NCBI RefSeq assembly: GCF_016863555.1
Contig: NZ_BOPC01000052.1
Location: 1 to 64,000, forward strand
Length of the DNA: 64,000 nt
Source of the DNA: Micromonospora qiuiae
Lineage (GTDB): Bacteria > Actinomycetota > Actinomycetes > Mycobacteriales > Micromonosporaceae
Direction of reading: 5' to 3'
Part shown: positions 32,301-39,401 of the stretch, piece after piece
Layout: every line of letters starts with the position of its first letter
Position numbering within the stretch: the first letter of the stretch is position 1
Made by a program: the position numbers and the translations under genes
The notes under the pieces: model-generated
Told to the model about the DNA's origin: nothing
Seen by the model: only the letters and a program-made list of their open reading frames with translations
Databases searched by the model: none

Positions 32301-33749
32301 CAGAAGGTGAAGGGCATCAGCAAGGCCCGGACCGGCACCGCGTACGGCGGGGCGGCGCCCGAGGCGGGGCCGACCGCCGCGGAGGCGTGGGACGAGATCG
32401 CCAAGCTGCCGGCGGCGACCTACGACAACGCCGCGGCGTGGTTGAACGGCAAGGTCTATTCGATCGGTGGTGGCGATGGCACCGGCACCGAGCGCAAGGC
32501 ATGGGCGTACGACCCGGCGGCCAACGCCTGGATCGCCCTGCCCGACCTGCCGACCGCACGCTCCAAGCCGGCGGTGGCGGCGATCGACGGCAAGCTCTAC
32601 GTGATCGGCGGTTGGGCGAGCAGCGGCGTCAACGCCACGGTCGATGTCTTCGACCCGGTCGCCGGCACGTGGAGCACGCTGCCGGGGGTGACCAACCCGG
32701 CGCCGACAGCGGCGGCCGGTAAGGCCGTACTCGGCGGGAAGGTGTACCTGGTGGGCGGTTGCGCCGACGCCACCTGCACTGATTCCGACCAACTGGTGGT
32801 CTTCGACCCGGCGACCGGGTCGTTCGCCACCCGCGCCGCCTACCCGCACCCGGTGTCCTGGCTGTCCTGCGGCGGGATCGGCGCTGCGGTCTACTGCGCC
32901 GGTGGCACCGGCAGCACCGAGTACACCGACGCCTACCGGTACGACCCGGCGAGCGACGGGTGGAGTCCGCTGCCGGCGCTGCCGCTGGAGTTGTGGGGTT
33001 CGCAGTACGCGGCGGCCGGCGGGATGCTCGTGCTGGCCGGCGGCGTGACGGCGGCGTCGACCACGGTCACCAACCGCACTGTCGGCTTCGATCCGGCCAC
33101 CGGGGCCTGGCGTGACCTGCCGAACGCCCGATTCGGCCGGTACCGGGGCGCGGCCGCCTGCGGTACGTACAAGATCGGCGGCTCGCCCAGCTCCTTTGTG
33201 GGCAGCGCGGACAGCGAACGGCTCGGCGGCCTGGAAACGTGCGCGGCCGACGCGGACGTACCCTGGATCAGCGGCGCACCGGCCACCTTCACCCTGGCCC
33301 CGGGCGCCTCGCGGACGGTGACCGTCGCGCTCACCGCCACCGCCGAGGCCGGCGTCGCCCAGCCGGGCCGGTACGCCGGCGAACTGGCCGTCGTCTCGGA
33401 CACCCCGTACGCGGTCACCCCGGTGTCAGTGGAGATGAACGTGTCGCCGCCGGCCAACTGGGGCAAGATCCAGGGCACTGTCACCGGCACCACCTGTGGT
33501 GGCGTGACGGTCGGCATCCCGGCGACCGTCCGGGTGAACCTCCTCTCGGCCGGCACCGGCACCACGCTGACCGCGGACGGCACCGGCCGGTACGCCTGGT
33601 GGCTGGCGAAGGGCCGGTACGAGGTGATCGTGGCCAAGGACGGCTGGGTGCCGCAGGTGCGCCGCCACCAGATCGGAGCGGGCATTGTCGGCACCCTCGA
33701 CTTCGCCCTTGATCCGGCCTCCACCTGTACCAGAGCCACCGGCATCTGA
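29394..33749 (+). CDS. Secreted S8 subtilase with kelch repeats and regulatory-like beta domains
   Basis: The 1451-aa product has a Sec signal peptide (RSSTRWRAVALLTAAVLGV, cut near ALA-A), an inhibitor I9-like propeptide (about 45-150) and a subtilase domain with D192 (NIDTGVRYDH), H238 (DDHGTHTMG), N309 (NNSWGG) and S409 (GTSMAAPH). Carboxypeptidase-regulatory-like beta domains follow (about 480-660), then a jelly-roll/MAM-like part (about 670-820) and a kelch propeller (about 1000-1280; repeated YxIGG, YDPA and W units), ending in more beta modules. The start is TTG with GGGGAGGA upstream; an upstream ATG lacks such a site. Probably an extracellular protein-degrading enzyme. Confidence 0.88.
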   Translation: MFTRSSTRWRAVALLTAAVLGVTTQPALAAPAPEPGQPRATVDQELLDRLDATPTATFMVYLRETAPLTQTAGLRDPDGRARAVHQLLTSTATRTQRDLRAVLDGRKVPHTAYWIANALRVEGDKALLDEIARRPEVARITPSRSYPLVRPTPDATRARTTAIEWGLTNIGAPRVWDEFGDRGEGVVVANIDTGVRYDHPALVGSYRGNTGGGFDHAYNWFDPAGVCPSTAPCDNDDHGTHTMGTMVGDDGAGNQIGVAPGARWIAAKGCESDDCSDASLLAAGQWVLAPTDASGRNPRPDLRPDIVNNSWGGDGGDPWYQQTVTAWRAAGIFPVFSAGNDGPACGSAGSPGDYPNAYAVGAYDVNGNIAGFSGRGSGTDPLKPNIAAPGSGIRSSVRNGGYASMSGTSMAAPHVAGTVALLWSAAPGLRGDLAATEELLDRTARDVDATTCGGTAADNNVFGEGRLDAYAAVLQAPRSSVGRITGVVSDKHAGDPIAGATVTDGTRSTTTGPDGRYALNAPTGDITLAVRAYGYAGQSAIVTLPEGGAVTRHFALVAAPTVTVSGRVTDGSGHGWPLYAKIEVAGRPGTVSTDPVTGRYSFTVPSDSSYRLTVTARYPGYRTVSREVPVGDDGARVDVSLPVDAACTAAGYAGRFGEPLLREPFDGTSAPAGWTVANRTASGGWGFTDARSRGNLTGGSGGFAIVDSDALGSGNTQDTDLITPPLDLAGVGAPVLRFRSDWRAVGVSDTADIDVSTDDGATWANVWHQTASRRGPRVEEVPLTVAANASAVRVRFRYKGTFAWWWQVDDVEVVNRNCSPVPGGLVVGTTTDRTTGAALNGVTVISDDRPQDRAVSAAIGEDTGEPDGFYWIFSGLTGTHPFTASRTPYTPVTRDVAVVADNVRRADLALAAGRLTVSPITIESHQPYGSTRTTRVTVRNTGTAPASVELLDRSGRFELLNQGGAPLREQKVKGISKARTGTAYGGAAPEAGPTAAEAWDEIAKLPAATYDNAAAWLNGKVYSIGGGDGTGTERKAWAYDPAANAWIALPDLPTARSKPAVAAIDGKLYVIGGWASSGVNATVDVFDPVAGTWSTLPGVTNPAPTAAAGKAVLGGKVYLVGGCADATCTDSDQLVVFDPATGSFATRAAYPHPVSWLSCGGIGAAVYCAGGTGSTEYTDAYRYDPASDGWSPLPALPLELWGSQYAAAGGMLVLAGGVTAASTTVTNRTVGFDPATGAWRDLPNARFGRYRGAAACGTYKIGGSPSSFVGSADSERLGGLETCAADADVPWISGAPATFTLAPGASRTVTVALTATAEAGVAQPGRYAGELAVVSDTPYAVTPVSVEMNVSPPANWGKIQGTVTGTTCGGVTVGIPATVRVNLLSAGTGTTLTADGTGRYAWWLAKGRYEVIVAKDGWVPQVRRHQIGAGIVGTLDFALDPASTCTRATGI

Positions 33750-33750
33750 G

Positions 33751-33779
33751 GATCAACACCATATCGACGGAATGGCGGT
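33751..33779 (+). repeat. 29-bp dispersed repeat GATCAACACC...AATGGCGGT, copy 2
   Basis: Same outer blocks and spacing as at 2347-2375, starting 1 nt after the subtilase stop. Here the following inverted repeat is weaker (GGAATGGCGGT at 33769-33779, with a partial complement in ACAATTCCG). Confidence 0.55.
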
Positions 33780-33833
33780 ATCCGGCGGGGGCGGTCACCA
33801 CAATTCCGCCGGAACGGAGCCCTCCTGAGACAA

Positions 33834-33875
33834 CCCAGTGGCCCGCACCCCGCAGCGGGGGCACGGGCCACTGGG
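33834..33875. terminator. Stem-loop terminator between convergent genes
   Basis: CCCAGTGGCCCG (from 33834) pairs with CGGGCCACTGGG (to 33875), extended inward by CCCCGC/GCGGGG. It lies between the plus-strand subtilase and the minus-strand sseC gene and could stop both. Confidence 0.75.
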
Positions 33876-33891
33876 CCGATCAGAGCGTGGG

Positions 33892-34215
33892 TCAGTCGGT
33901 GACCGTGACGGTCACCTCGTGGATGCCTCGATCCGCGGTCACGGCGGCGTCGCCGTTGCCGTGGCGGGAGAGCGCCCGCAGGGTCCAGTTGCCCGGCGCG
34001 GCGAAGAACCGGAACTGACCGGCCGGTGAGGTCACCACCTCGGCAGTGAACTCACCGGTCGAGTCGAGCAGGCGGACGTACGCACCTGGTACCGCCTCGC
34101 CCTGCGTGGAGCGGACGACACCGGTGATGACGGTCTCCTTCTCCAGGTCGATGCTGGCGGGCAGCGGGGCGGCCTGGTCCGGGGCCGCGCAACCGGCGGC
34201 CGTGGGTGCGGTCAT
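33892..34215 (-). CDS. sseC: DUF1416 protein SseC
   Basis: This 107-aa protein of the DUF1416/SseC family is encoded directly after a thiosulfate sulfurtransferase, as in the cysA2-sseC2 and cysA3-sseC1 pairs of M. tuberculosis. Visible segments are TVITGVVRSTQGEAVPGAYVRLLDSTGEF and GQFRFFAAPGNWTLRALSRHG, a carboxypeptidase-regulatory-like beta fold. ATG at 34215 shares a base with the cysA stop (TGATG). Its molecular role is unknown; a link to sulfur transfer is inferred from context. Confidence 0.88.
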   Translation of the reverse strand: MTAPTAAGCAAPDQAAPLPASIDLEKETVITGVVRSTQGEAVPGAYVRLLDSTGEFTAEVVTSPAGQFRFFAAPGNWTLRALSRHGNGDAAVTADRGIHEVTVTVTD

Positions 34216-35063
34216 CACGCCTCCCCGGGCTCGTCGCCGAGCGCGATCGGCACGCCGATCAGCGAGCCGTACTCGGTCCAGGAGCCGTCGTAGTTCTTCA
34301 CGTTGCGGTGACCGAGCAGTTCCTGGAGCACGAACCAGCTGTGCGAGGAACGCTCGCCGATCCGGCAGTAGGCGATGGTCTCCTTGCTGTCGTCCAGCCC
34401 GGCCTCGCCGTAGATCTTGCGCAGCTCGTCGTCGGACTTGAAGGTGCCGTCCTCGTTGGCCGCCTTCGACCACGGCACGCTGATCGCGGTCGGGATGTGG
34501 CCGCCGCGCTGGGCCTGCTCCTGCGGCAGGTGGGCGGGGGCGAGCAGCCGGCCAGCGTACTCGTCGGGGCTGCGCACGTCGACCAGGTTCTTGGTGCCGA
34601 TGGCGGCGACGACCTCGTCCCGGAAGGCCCGGATGGAGTTGTCCGGCTCGCTCGCGACGTACTGGGTGGCCGGGCGGGTCACCGGATCGGTGACCAGCGG
34701 CCGGGCGTCCAGCTCCCACTTCTTGCGGCCGCCGTCGAGCAGCTTGACCTCACGGTGGCCGTAGAGCTTGAAGTACCAGTACGCGTACGCGGCGAACCAG
34801 TTGTTGTTGCCGCCGTACAGGATGACGGTGTCGTCGTTGCTGATGCCCCGCTCGGAGAGCAGCGCCTCGAACTGGGCCTTGTTGACGAAGTCCCGGCGGA
34901 CCGGGTCCTGGAGGTCGGTCCTCCAGTCGAGCTTGATGGCGCCGGGCAGGTGGCCCGTCTCGTAGGCCGAGGTGTCCTCATCGACCTCGACGAAGACGAC
35001 GCCCGGGGCGTCGAGGTTCTTCTCGGCCCAGTCGGCCGAGACGAGTGCGGTGTCGCGACTCAT
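34215..35063 (-). CDS. cysA: Thiosulfate sulfurtransferase (rhodanese, CysA/SseA type)
   Basis: This 282-aa protein has two rhodanese domains. It moves sulfur from thiosulfate or 3-mercaptopyruvate to a thiophilic acceptor by way of a cysteine persulfide. The N-terminal domain (LVSADWAEKNLDAPGVVFVEVDEDTSAYETGHLPGAI) is inactive, as usual; the C-terminal domain has the active cysteine in AYCRIGERSSHSW (near residue 234). Its M. tuberculosis homologues are called cysA2/cysA3. It is followed by sseC and preceded by a 290-nt leader that encodes a poly-Cys peptide, suggesting cysteine-responsive control. Confidence 0.92.
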   Translation of the reverse strand: MSRDTALVSADWAEKNLDAPGVVFVEVDEDTSAYETGHLPGAIKLDWRTDLQDPVRRDFVNKAQFEALLSERGISNDDTVILYGGNNNWFAAYAYWYFKLYGHREVKLLDGGRKKWELDARPLVTDPVTRPATQYVASEPDNSIRAFRDEVVAAIGTKNLVDVRSPDEYAGRLLAPAHLPQEQAQRGGHIPTAISVPWSKAANEDGTFKSDDELRKIYGEAGLDDSKETIAYCRIGERSSHSWFVLQELLGHRNVKNYDGSWTEYGSLIGVPIALGDEPGEA

Positions 35064-35275
35064 CAGATCACTCCCTGGTGAGGATGGATGGTGAGCCAGC
35101 GCGCGGAGGTCGTTGGATGTGGATGTGTCGCACCACGCGCGGGACCCATAGCTAGGAACGGATCACGGGTTTGTGCGACGGCGCCGCTGCCGGGCGTCCG
35201 GTGGGGTACACCGGGATGCAGGTTCGCATACCCCAAGTGCCGATGGCCGCTAGGCGGCCCGAAGCAGCCCCGCCG
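35064..35275 (-). promoter_or_regulatory. Candidate attenuator region upstream of cysA
   Basis: Between the leader peptide and cysA, minus-strand RNA can form a small hairpin (GGCCGC at 35245-35250 with GCGGCC at 35254-35259). A second, at 35268-35288, overlaps the leader stop codon. Ribosome position on the leader could choose between them. The structures are modest, so the mechanism (transcriptional or translational) is open. Confidence 0.45.
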
Positions 35276-35353
35276 TCAGATGACGGGGCGACACAGGCAG
35301 GTGGCCACGCGGCACAGGTCGACCGCGCGCCGTTTGGTGAGGAGCGTCCCCAT
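35276..35353 (-). CDS. Poly-cysteine leader peptide of the cysA-sseC operon
   Basis: This 25-aa frame begins MGTLLTKRRAVDLCRVAT and carries Cys at 14, 19 and 21 close to its stop. It matches the leaderless poly-cysteine small ORFs described in mycobacteria upstream of cysA-type operons, where stalling at Cys codons when cysteine is scarce raises downstream expression. A TAGGCT box lies 8 nt before the ATG. The sequence LCRVAxCxC is the conserved part as I recall it from actinobacteria. It acts in cis, so no function of the peptide itself is expected. Confidence 0.82.
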   Translation of the reverse strand: MGTLLTKRRAVDLCRVATCLCRPVI

Positions 35354-35361
35354 GAGCAGCG

Positions 35362-35367
35362 AGCCTA
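35362..35367 (-). promoter_or_regulatory. -10 box (TAGGCT), leaderless type, of cysA leader peptide
   Basis: TAGGCT on the minus strand with an 8-nt spacer to the ATG at 35353. It is probably the operon promoter of leader-cysA-sseC. Confidence 0.6.
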
Positions 35368-35426
35368 CCAGCCATCCCAGGAATCTCCACCGGGCCGACC
35401 ATCATCCGGGACGCCGCTTTGGCGGG

Positions 35427-36212
35427 TCAGCCAGCGGCGTTGATGGGTACGTCCCGAGCGTCGGCGGTGACCGTGAGCCCCTCCGGTCGTGGGAGAACCT
35501 CGCGGACGGAGAGCCCGAACGGCAGATCCGGCAGGGGCACGTCCACCGAGATGCTGCGGGCGAAGTTGTTGACCAGGGTGCGGGCCAGCGGCGCGTCGGG
35601 CAGCCCTTCGGCGTTGAGGTTGTTGAACTTCAGCGCGATGCGCCCCTGCTCGCCGACGACGATGTCGGCGGTGCCGGTGACCGTCAGTCGCTGGCCGAGG
35701 ATGTCCACCGGCGCGGTGACGGCGAGCTTCCCGTCCCGCTCACCGAGCACCAGACCCTCCCGATTCAGCAGGTCGGCCACGCTCTGGTAGCTGATCGTGC
35801 CGGTGCCCTTGACGGTCTCGGCCACCACGTCGCCCTGGCCGGAACGGAGCGTGTCCAGCGAGGCCCGCACGTTCCGGGCGTCCACGTTCAGGCTGGGCAG
35901 CGCGACCGCCTCACCCTGCACCGAGCCCTGCACGTCACGCAGCTTGATCGAGATGCGTTCGTAGCGGCCGTCGAGAACCTGGGTGAGGAAGGGGAAACCG
36001 CCCACCTCGACCTCCGGCGGCGCGGACTGCGCGCCCTGCTGGGTCACCTGCTGGCTGACCTCGTCAGCGATGGCACGCTCGGCCACGCTGACCGCCACCC
36101 GGTCGGCGACGACGACCAGGCAGACGAACACGAGCAACAGGACGCCGAACCCGATCAGAATCTTGCGCCCCCGCCGCCGCGGTCGCCGTCCGTACGTCTG
36201 CTCGTGCTCCAC
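35427..36212 (-). CDS. LmeA-type phospholipid-binding protein (DUF2993)
   Basis: This 261-aa protein has a basic N-terminus, one transmembrane helix or signal anchor (KILIGFGVLLLVFVCLVVVADRV, about residues 16-38) and an extracytoplasmic DUF2993 domain (EVEVGGFPFLTQVLDGRYERISIKLRDVQ, then LPFGLSVREVLPRPEGL). The mycobacterial member LmeA binds phospholipids and is needed for lipomannan elongation. GGGGAGA before GTG 36212 decides the start. It lies 91 nt after a polytopic membrane protein gene on the same strand. Confidence 0.82.
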   Translation of the reverse strand: MEHEQTYGRRPRRRGRKILIGFGVLLLVFVCLVVVADRVAVSVAERAIADEVSQQVTQQGAQSAPPEVEVGGFPFLTQVLDGRYERISIKLRDVQGSVQGEAVALPSLNVDARNVRASLDTLRSGQGDVVAETVKGTGTISYQSVADLLNREGLVLGERDGKLAVTAPVDILGQRLTVTGTADIVVGEQGRIALKFNNLNAEGLPDAPLARTLVNNFARSISVDVPLPDLPFGLSVREVLPRPEGLTVTADARDVPINAAG

Positions 36213-36304
36213 GCCGTCTCCCCTTCTGCCGTACGTCTCTATCGATGTCACGGTGCGGCGCACCGGTGGTACCCGCCGCCCTGACTTCTCAACCGTCGCG
36301 CCGT

Positions 36305-37333
36305 TTACAGCAGCAACCGGCACATCAGGTACGCGACCGGCGCCACCATCGCGACGGCACCGAGCGGACCCTGCACGTGTCGGGCCGCCCACCCGGTCTG
36401 CAACTCGCCGGCCATCTGTCGGCCCGCCTCGGCGTACCCAGCGGCAAGGTCAGCCAGGACGGCGACGACCGCCGCGACCAGGCCGAGAATCGCGGCCCTG
36501 GGCGGCGTGAACGGGGTGACCAGGTAGCTGCCGAATACGGCGCTGACCAGCGTGCCGACCATGGCGCCGCCGACCACGCCCGCCGCTCCCCTGGGCACCT
36601 GAGGGGCGAGTAGCGGCCAGGCTGCGACGGCGTCGGCCATCCGGGCGACGGCCAGCGCGACCGCGACCGCGGTGAGACAGACGGTGATCGCCTGGGTGCC
36701 GGCGGGGATCCGACTGAGCACGATGAGCGTGGCGAGGGCCACCGCCCCGAGCGTGATGGTGGCGGTGGTCCGAAGCGAGTCGGTCACCCGGGCCCGGTCC
36801 ACCCGGCGAATCAGTTGGCCGAGCACCGCGACGAGAAACCCGCCGATCGCGACGTACCAGAGCGGGCCCAGTCGGGCCTCGGCGCTGCGCACGGCCACGA
36901 CGTCGGCCGTCACCGCGACCACCACGTTCACCCCGAGTACCACCGCCAGCGCCGGCGGCCGGGTGACCATCGTCCAGGCCAGCACGAACAACAGCTGCAC
37001 GGTGAGCACCACGACGGTGAAGGGCACCCGGTGCCCGGGGCCGGAACTCTGGGCCCCGATGACCAGACCGATGCCGAGCAGCGCGGCGAACCCACCGATG
37101 GCGAGCGAGAGCTGCTTGCGTACCTCGACCGGTGGCTGCTCCTCCTCGTCCTCGCCGGTGTCGAGCGTCTCGTCGGCCCGGCGGGGCGAGCCGCCCCGCC
37201 GCAGGCGCCGCGGGCCACCGGAGCGTCGCCGCTCCTCCGGCTCCACCGGGGTCCGTGACTCCGGGCCGCCCGCTGGCGGCGGGTCGTCGGCCCAGGGATC
37301 GCGGCCGGTCTCGGGCGAACTGGAGGGAAGCAC
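36305..37333 (-). CDS. Polytopic membrane protein of unknown function
   Basis: This 342-aa protein has a charged, disordered N-terminal region of about 75 residues (Pro, Arg, Glu rich) followed by about nine hydrophobic segments. Conserved-looking pieces are LGPLWYVAIGGFLVAVLGQLIRRVDRARVTDSL and FGSYLVTPFTPPRAAILGLVAAVVAVLADLAAGYAEAGRQ; the latter vaguely recalls CTP-dependent lipid cytidylyltransferase membranes, but the catalytic signature is not evident. GTG at 37333 is 6 nt from CACGAT. Longer starts are possible. It is divergent from glnR. Confidence 0.6.
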   Translation of the reverse strand: MLPSSSPETGRDPWADDPPPAGGPESRTPVEPEERRRSGGPRRLRRGGSPRRADETLDTGEDEEEQPPVEVRKQLSLAIGGFAALLGIGLVIGAQSSGPGHRVPFTVVVLTVQLLFVLAWTMVTRPPALAVVLGVNVVVAVTADVVAVRSAEARLGPLWYVAIGGFLVAVLGQLIRRVDRARVTDSLRTTATITLGAVALATLIVLSRIPAGTQAITVCLTAVAVALAVARMADAVAAWPLLAPQVPRGAAGVVGGAMVGTLVSAVFGSYLVTPFTPPRAAILGLVAAVVAVLADLAAGYAEAGRQMAGELQTGWAARHVQGPLGAVAMVAPVAYLMCRLLL

Positions 37334-37583
37334 CCACCGATCGTGCCAGACCCACCGCAAATCGCGAGTGCCACGGTTTCCGCGACGTTAAAACCCGCGT
37401 CGAGATAGCGGACAGAAAGGGCAAACAGAAAATTGCGTCCAGGATCGGCCTGGGGGATCAGTTACGCTCAGGGCGAAAACCCGCCCGTCAGCGACGCCGG
37501 GACCACGCAAGTTCCCAGCGCCACACTCGGCTGAGTGCCGCTGGTCGCGCGCGGCCGCACGGGCCGCCGGGACGGAGGTGATC
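37334..37583. other. Divergent intergenic region upstream of glnR
   Basis: It is clearly less G+C-rich than its surroundings (GTTAAAACCC, AGAAAATTGCG). TACGCT at 37463-37468 is a possible -10 box for glnR, giving a leader of about 110 nt, and CACTCGGCTGAGTG forms a small hairpin near 37523. GlnR autoregulation sites would be expected here, but I could not place one with confidence. Confidence 0.4.
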
Positions 37584-38315
37584 GTGGAGATCCTGTTGCT
37601 GGTGACCGCACGGGCCGGCGAACCATCCGCAGTGCTGCCGGCACTGGACCTGCTGCCGCACTCGGTCCGCACGGCACCTCGCGACGTACGCACCCTGGTC
37701 GCCGGCCCGAGCCCGGACGCCGTGCTGGTCGACGCCCGCTCCGAGCTGAGCGAGGCGCGGGCCACCTGCCGGATGCTGCACGCCACCGGGCTCGGCGTAC
37801 CGCTGGTGGCGGTGGTCACCGAGGCCGGCCTGATCGCCCTGAACGTCGACTGGGGGGTCGACGACGTCATCCTCGCCTCCGCCGGTCCGGCCGAGGTGGA
37901 AGCGCGGCTGCGGCTCGCCGTCGGCCGGCTGAGCAACGCGGCGGCCGGTGCCGGCGGGTCCATCCGGGCCGGCGAGCTGATGATCGACCCGGACACGTAC
38001 GCCGCGAAACTCAAGGGCAGCCCCCTCGACCTGACCTACAAGGAGTTCGAGCTGCTGAAGTTCCTCGCCCAGCATCCGGGTCGGGTGTTCACCCGTGACC
38101 AGCTGCTCCGCGAGGTCTGGGGTTACGACTACTTCGGCGGCACCCGGACGGTCGACGTGCATGTGCGCCGGCTGCGGGCCAAGCTTGGCTCGGAGTACGA
38201 GTCGATGATCGGTACGGTGCGCCAGGTGGGCTACAAGTTCGTCGTACCATCCTCGCGCGCGGCGCTGCCCGAGGCCCCGTCGCGGTCAGCCCGACCCCTC
38301 ACGATCGAGGGCTAA
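37584..38315 (+). CDS. glnR: Orphan OmpR-type response regulator GlnR
   Basis: This 243-aa global nitrogen regulator has a receiver-like domain (EILLLVTARAGEPSAVLPALDLLPHSV, DAVLVDARSEL, GVPLVAVVTEAGLIALNVDWGVDDVILASAGPAEVEARL) and a winged-helix DNA-binding domain (LTYKEFELLKFLAQHPGRVFTRDQLLREVWGYDYFGGTRTVDVHVRRLRAKLG). GlnR is an orphan whose receiver works without a dedicated kinase and controls glnA, amtB and nitrate genes. The WGVDDVIL pattern matches GlnR in Streptomyces. GGAGG 5 nt upstream supports GTG 37584. Linkage to mshD is as in M. tuberculosis (Rv0818-Rv0819). Confidence 0.9.
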   Translation: MEILLLVTARAGEPSAVLPALDLLPHSVRTAPRDVRTLVAGPSPDAVLVDARSELSEARATCRMLHATGLGVPLVAVVTEAGLIALNVDWGVDDVILASAGPAEVEARLRLAVGRLSNAAAGAGGSIRAGELMIDPDTYAAKLKGSPLDLTYKEFELLKFLAQHPGRVFTRDQLLREVWGYDYFGGTRTVDVHVRRLRAKLGSEYESMIGTVRQVGYKFVVPSSRAALPEAPSRSARPLTIEG

Positions 38316-38333
38316 AATCCTAGACGCCCCTTT

Positions 38334-38374
38334 TGGCCAACTTGTGCGCCTTATCGTGACTGTCAAGTTGGCCA
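38334..38374. promoter_or_regulatory. 11-bp inverted repeat just before the deacetylase ribosome site
   Basis: TGGCCAACTTG (38334-38344) and CAAGTTGGCCA (38364-38374) are exact complements 19 nt apart. The right arm ends directly at the GCGGGAGGGG ribosome site. It could be an mRNA stem masking translation, or a repressor site. Confidence 0.6.
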
Positions 38375-38389
38375 GCGGGAGGGGCTGCA

Positions 38390-39274
38390 GTGGGCGGATA
38401 CCAGCCCGGCGCGGGACGCGCGATCGGAATCATCACGCTCGTGGTGTCGGCAGTGCTCGGCTCGGCGTACCTGCTCGGTCGAAACCTGTCCCTCGGCCCG
38501 GCCCGGAACGACTCCACGGTCGCCGCGACCGGCACCGACCATCCCGAGTACGCCGATCAGTCCGCCCTCTCCCCGACCAAGCCCGGTGCCGCCCCCACCG
38601 GTACGCCCGGTAACAGATCGAACCCGCCGGACCACTCCGCCGCCCCGGCGCACGACGACGACCCGAACTTCGGCCCGATGGGCACCCGGATAAGCACCGG
38701 TACCGACACAGTGGCCCTCACCTTCGACGACGGGCCGCACCCGGAGTACACCCCGCAGGTCCTCGCGATCCTGCGGGAGTACCACGTCACGGCCACCTTC
38801 TGCGTGGTCGGCGAGAACGTCGCCGCGTACCCGTGGCTGATCCAGCAGATCGTCGCCGAGGGCCACACGCTGTGCAACCACAGCTGGAACCACGATGTGA
38901 CGCTGGGCTCACGCTCGCCGGAACGGATCCGCTCGGATCTGCTGCGGACCAGTGCCGCGATCCGGGCGGCGGTCCCGGACGCGCCGATCTCCTGGTACCG
39001 GCAGCCCGGCGGAGCGTGGACCTACTCCATCGTCTCCGTCGCCCGTGATCTGGGCATGATGCCCCTGCACTGGACACTGGACCCATCCGACTGGCGCGCC
39101 CCCGGCGAGACCAAGATCGCCGCGTTCGTGGTCGACGGGGTGCGGCCCGGGTCGATCGTCCTGCTGCATGACGCGGGCGGCGACCGGCAGGGCACCGTGA
39201 ACGCGCTGTACCGCATCCTGCCGGCGCTGATCGCCCGGTACGACGTACATGCGCTGCCGGTGCGGGGGATCTGA
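38390..39274 (+). CDS. Polysaccharide deacetylase (NodB family)
   Basis: This 294-aa membrane-anchored or secreted enzyme has one N-terminal hydrophobic helix (AIGIITLVVSAVLGSAYLLG), a Pro/Thr-rich linker to about residue 105, and a NodB domain: TFDDGPHPEYT (catalytic Asp and metal Asp), NHSWNHD (metal histidines), RQPGGAW and IVLLHDAGG. It should remove N-acetyl groups from peptidoglycan or another wall polysaccharide. GGGAGGGG supports the GTG at 38390. The inverted repeat just upstream suggests dedicated control. Confidence 0.88.
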   Translation: MGGYQPGAGRAIGIITLVVSAVLGSAYLLGRNLSLGPARNDSTVAATGTDHPEYADQSALSPTKPGAAPTGTPGNRSNPPDHSAAPAHDDDPNFGPMGTRISTGTDTVALTFDDGPHPEYTPQVLAILREYHVTATFCVVGENVAAYPWLIQQIVAEGHTLCNHSWNHDVTLGSRSPERIRSDLLRTSAAIRAAVPDAPISWYRQPGGAWTYSIVSVARDLGMMPLHWTLDPSDWRAPGETKIAAFVVDGVRPGSIVLLHDAGGDRQGTVNALYRILPALIARYDVHALPVRGI

Positions 39275-39358
39275 TGCCCGCGCCACCGGCGTGGTCCGAT
39301 CTGCGGCCCGGCACGCCATGGCCACCGGCCGCCTGCACCGCCGGCCCCTGCGGCCCGA

Positions 39359-39364
39359 TACCGT
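39359..39364 (+). promoter_or_regulatory. -10 box (TACCGT), leaderless type, of mshD
   Basis: TACCGT with a 7-nt spacer to the ATG at 39372. Confidence 0.5.
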
Positions 39365-39371
39365 GGCCGGA

Positions 39372-39401
39372 ATGAGCGAGCGAATCATCAGGATCAGCGG
39401 C
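39372..39401 (+). repeat. Copy of the GAGCGAGCGAATCAT repeat inside the mshD start
   Basis: The first 30 nt of mshD align with 5062-5091 apart from a few substitutions (shared block GCGAGCGAATCAT, then GG-TCAG-G). This looks like a shortened relative of the 5054-5137 element. Confidence 0.55.

Noticed and set aside
36305..37333. Calling the polytopic protein a phosphatidate cytidylyltransferase
   Set aside because: The hydrophobic profile is similar, but the conserved C-terminal signature of CdsA is not evident.
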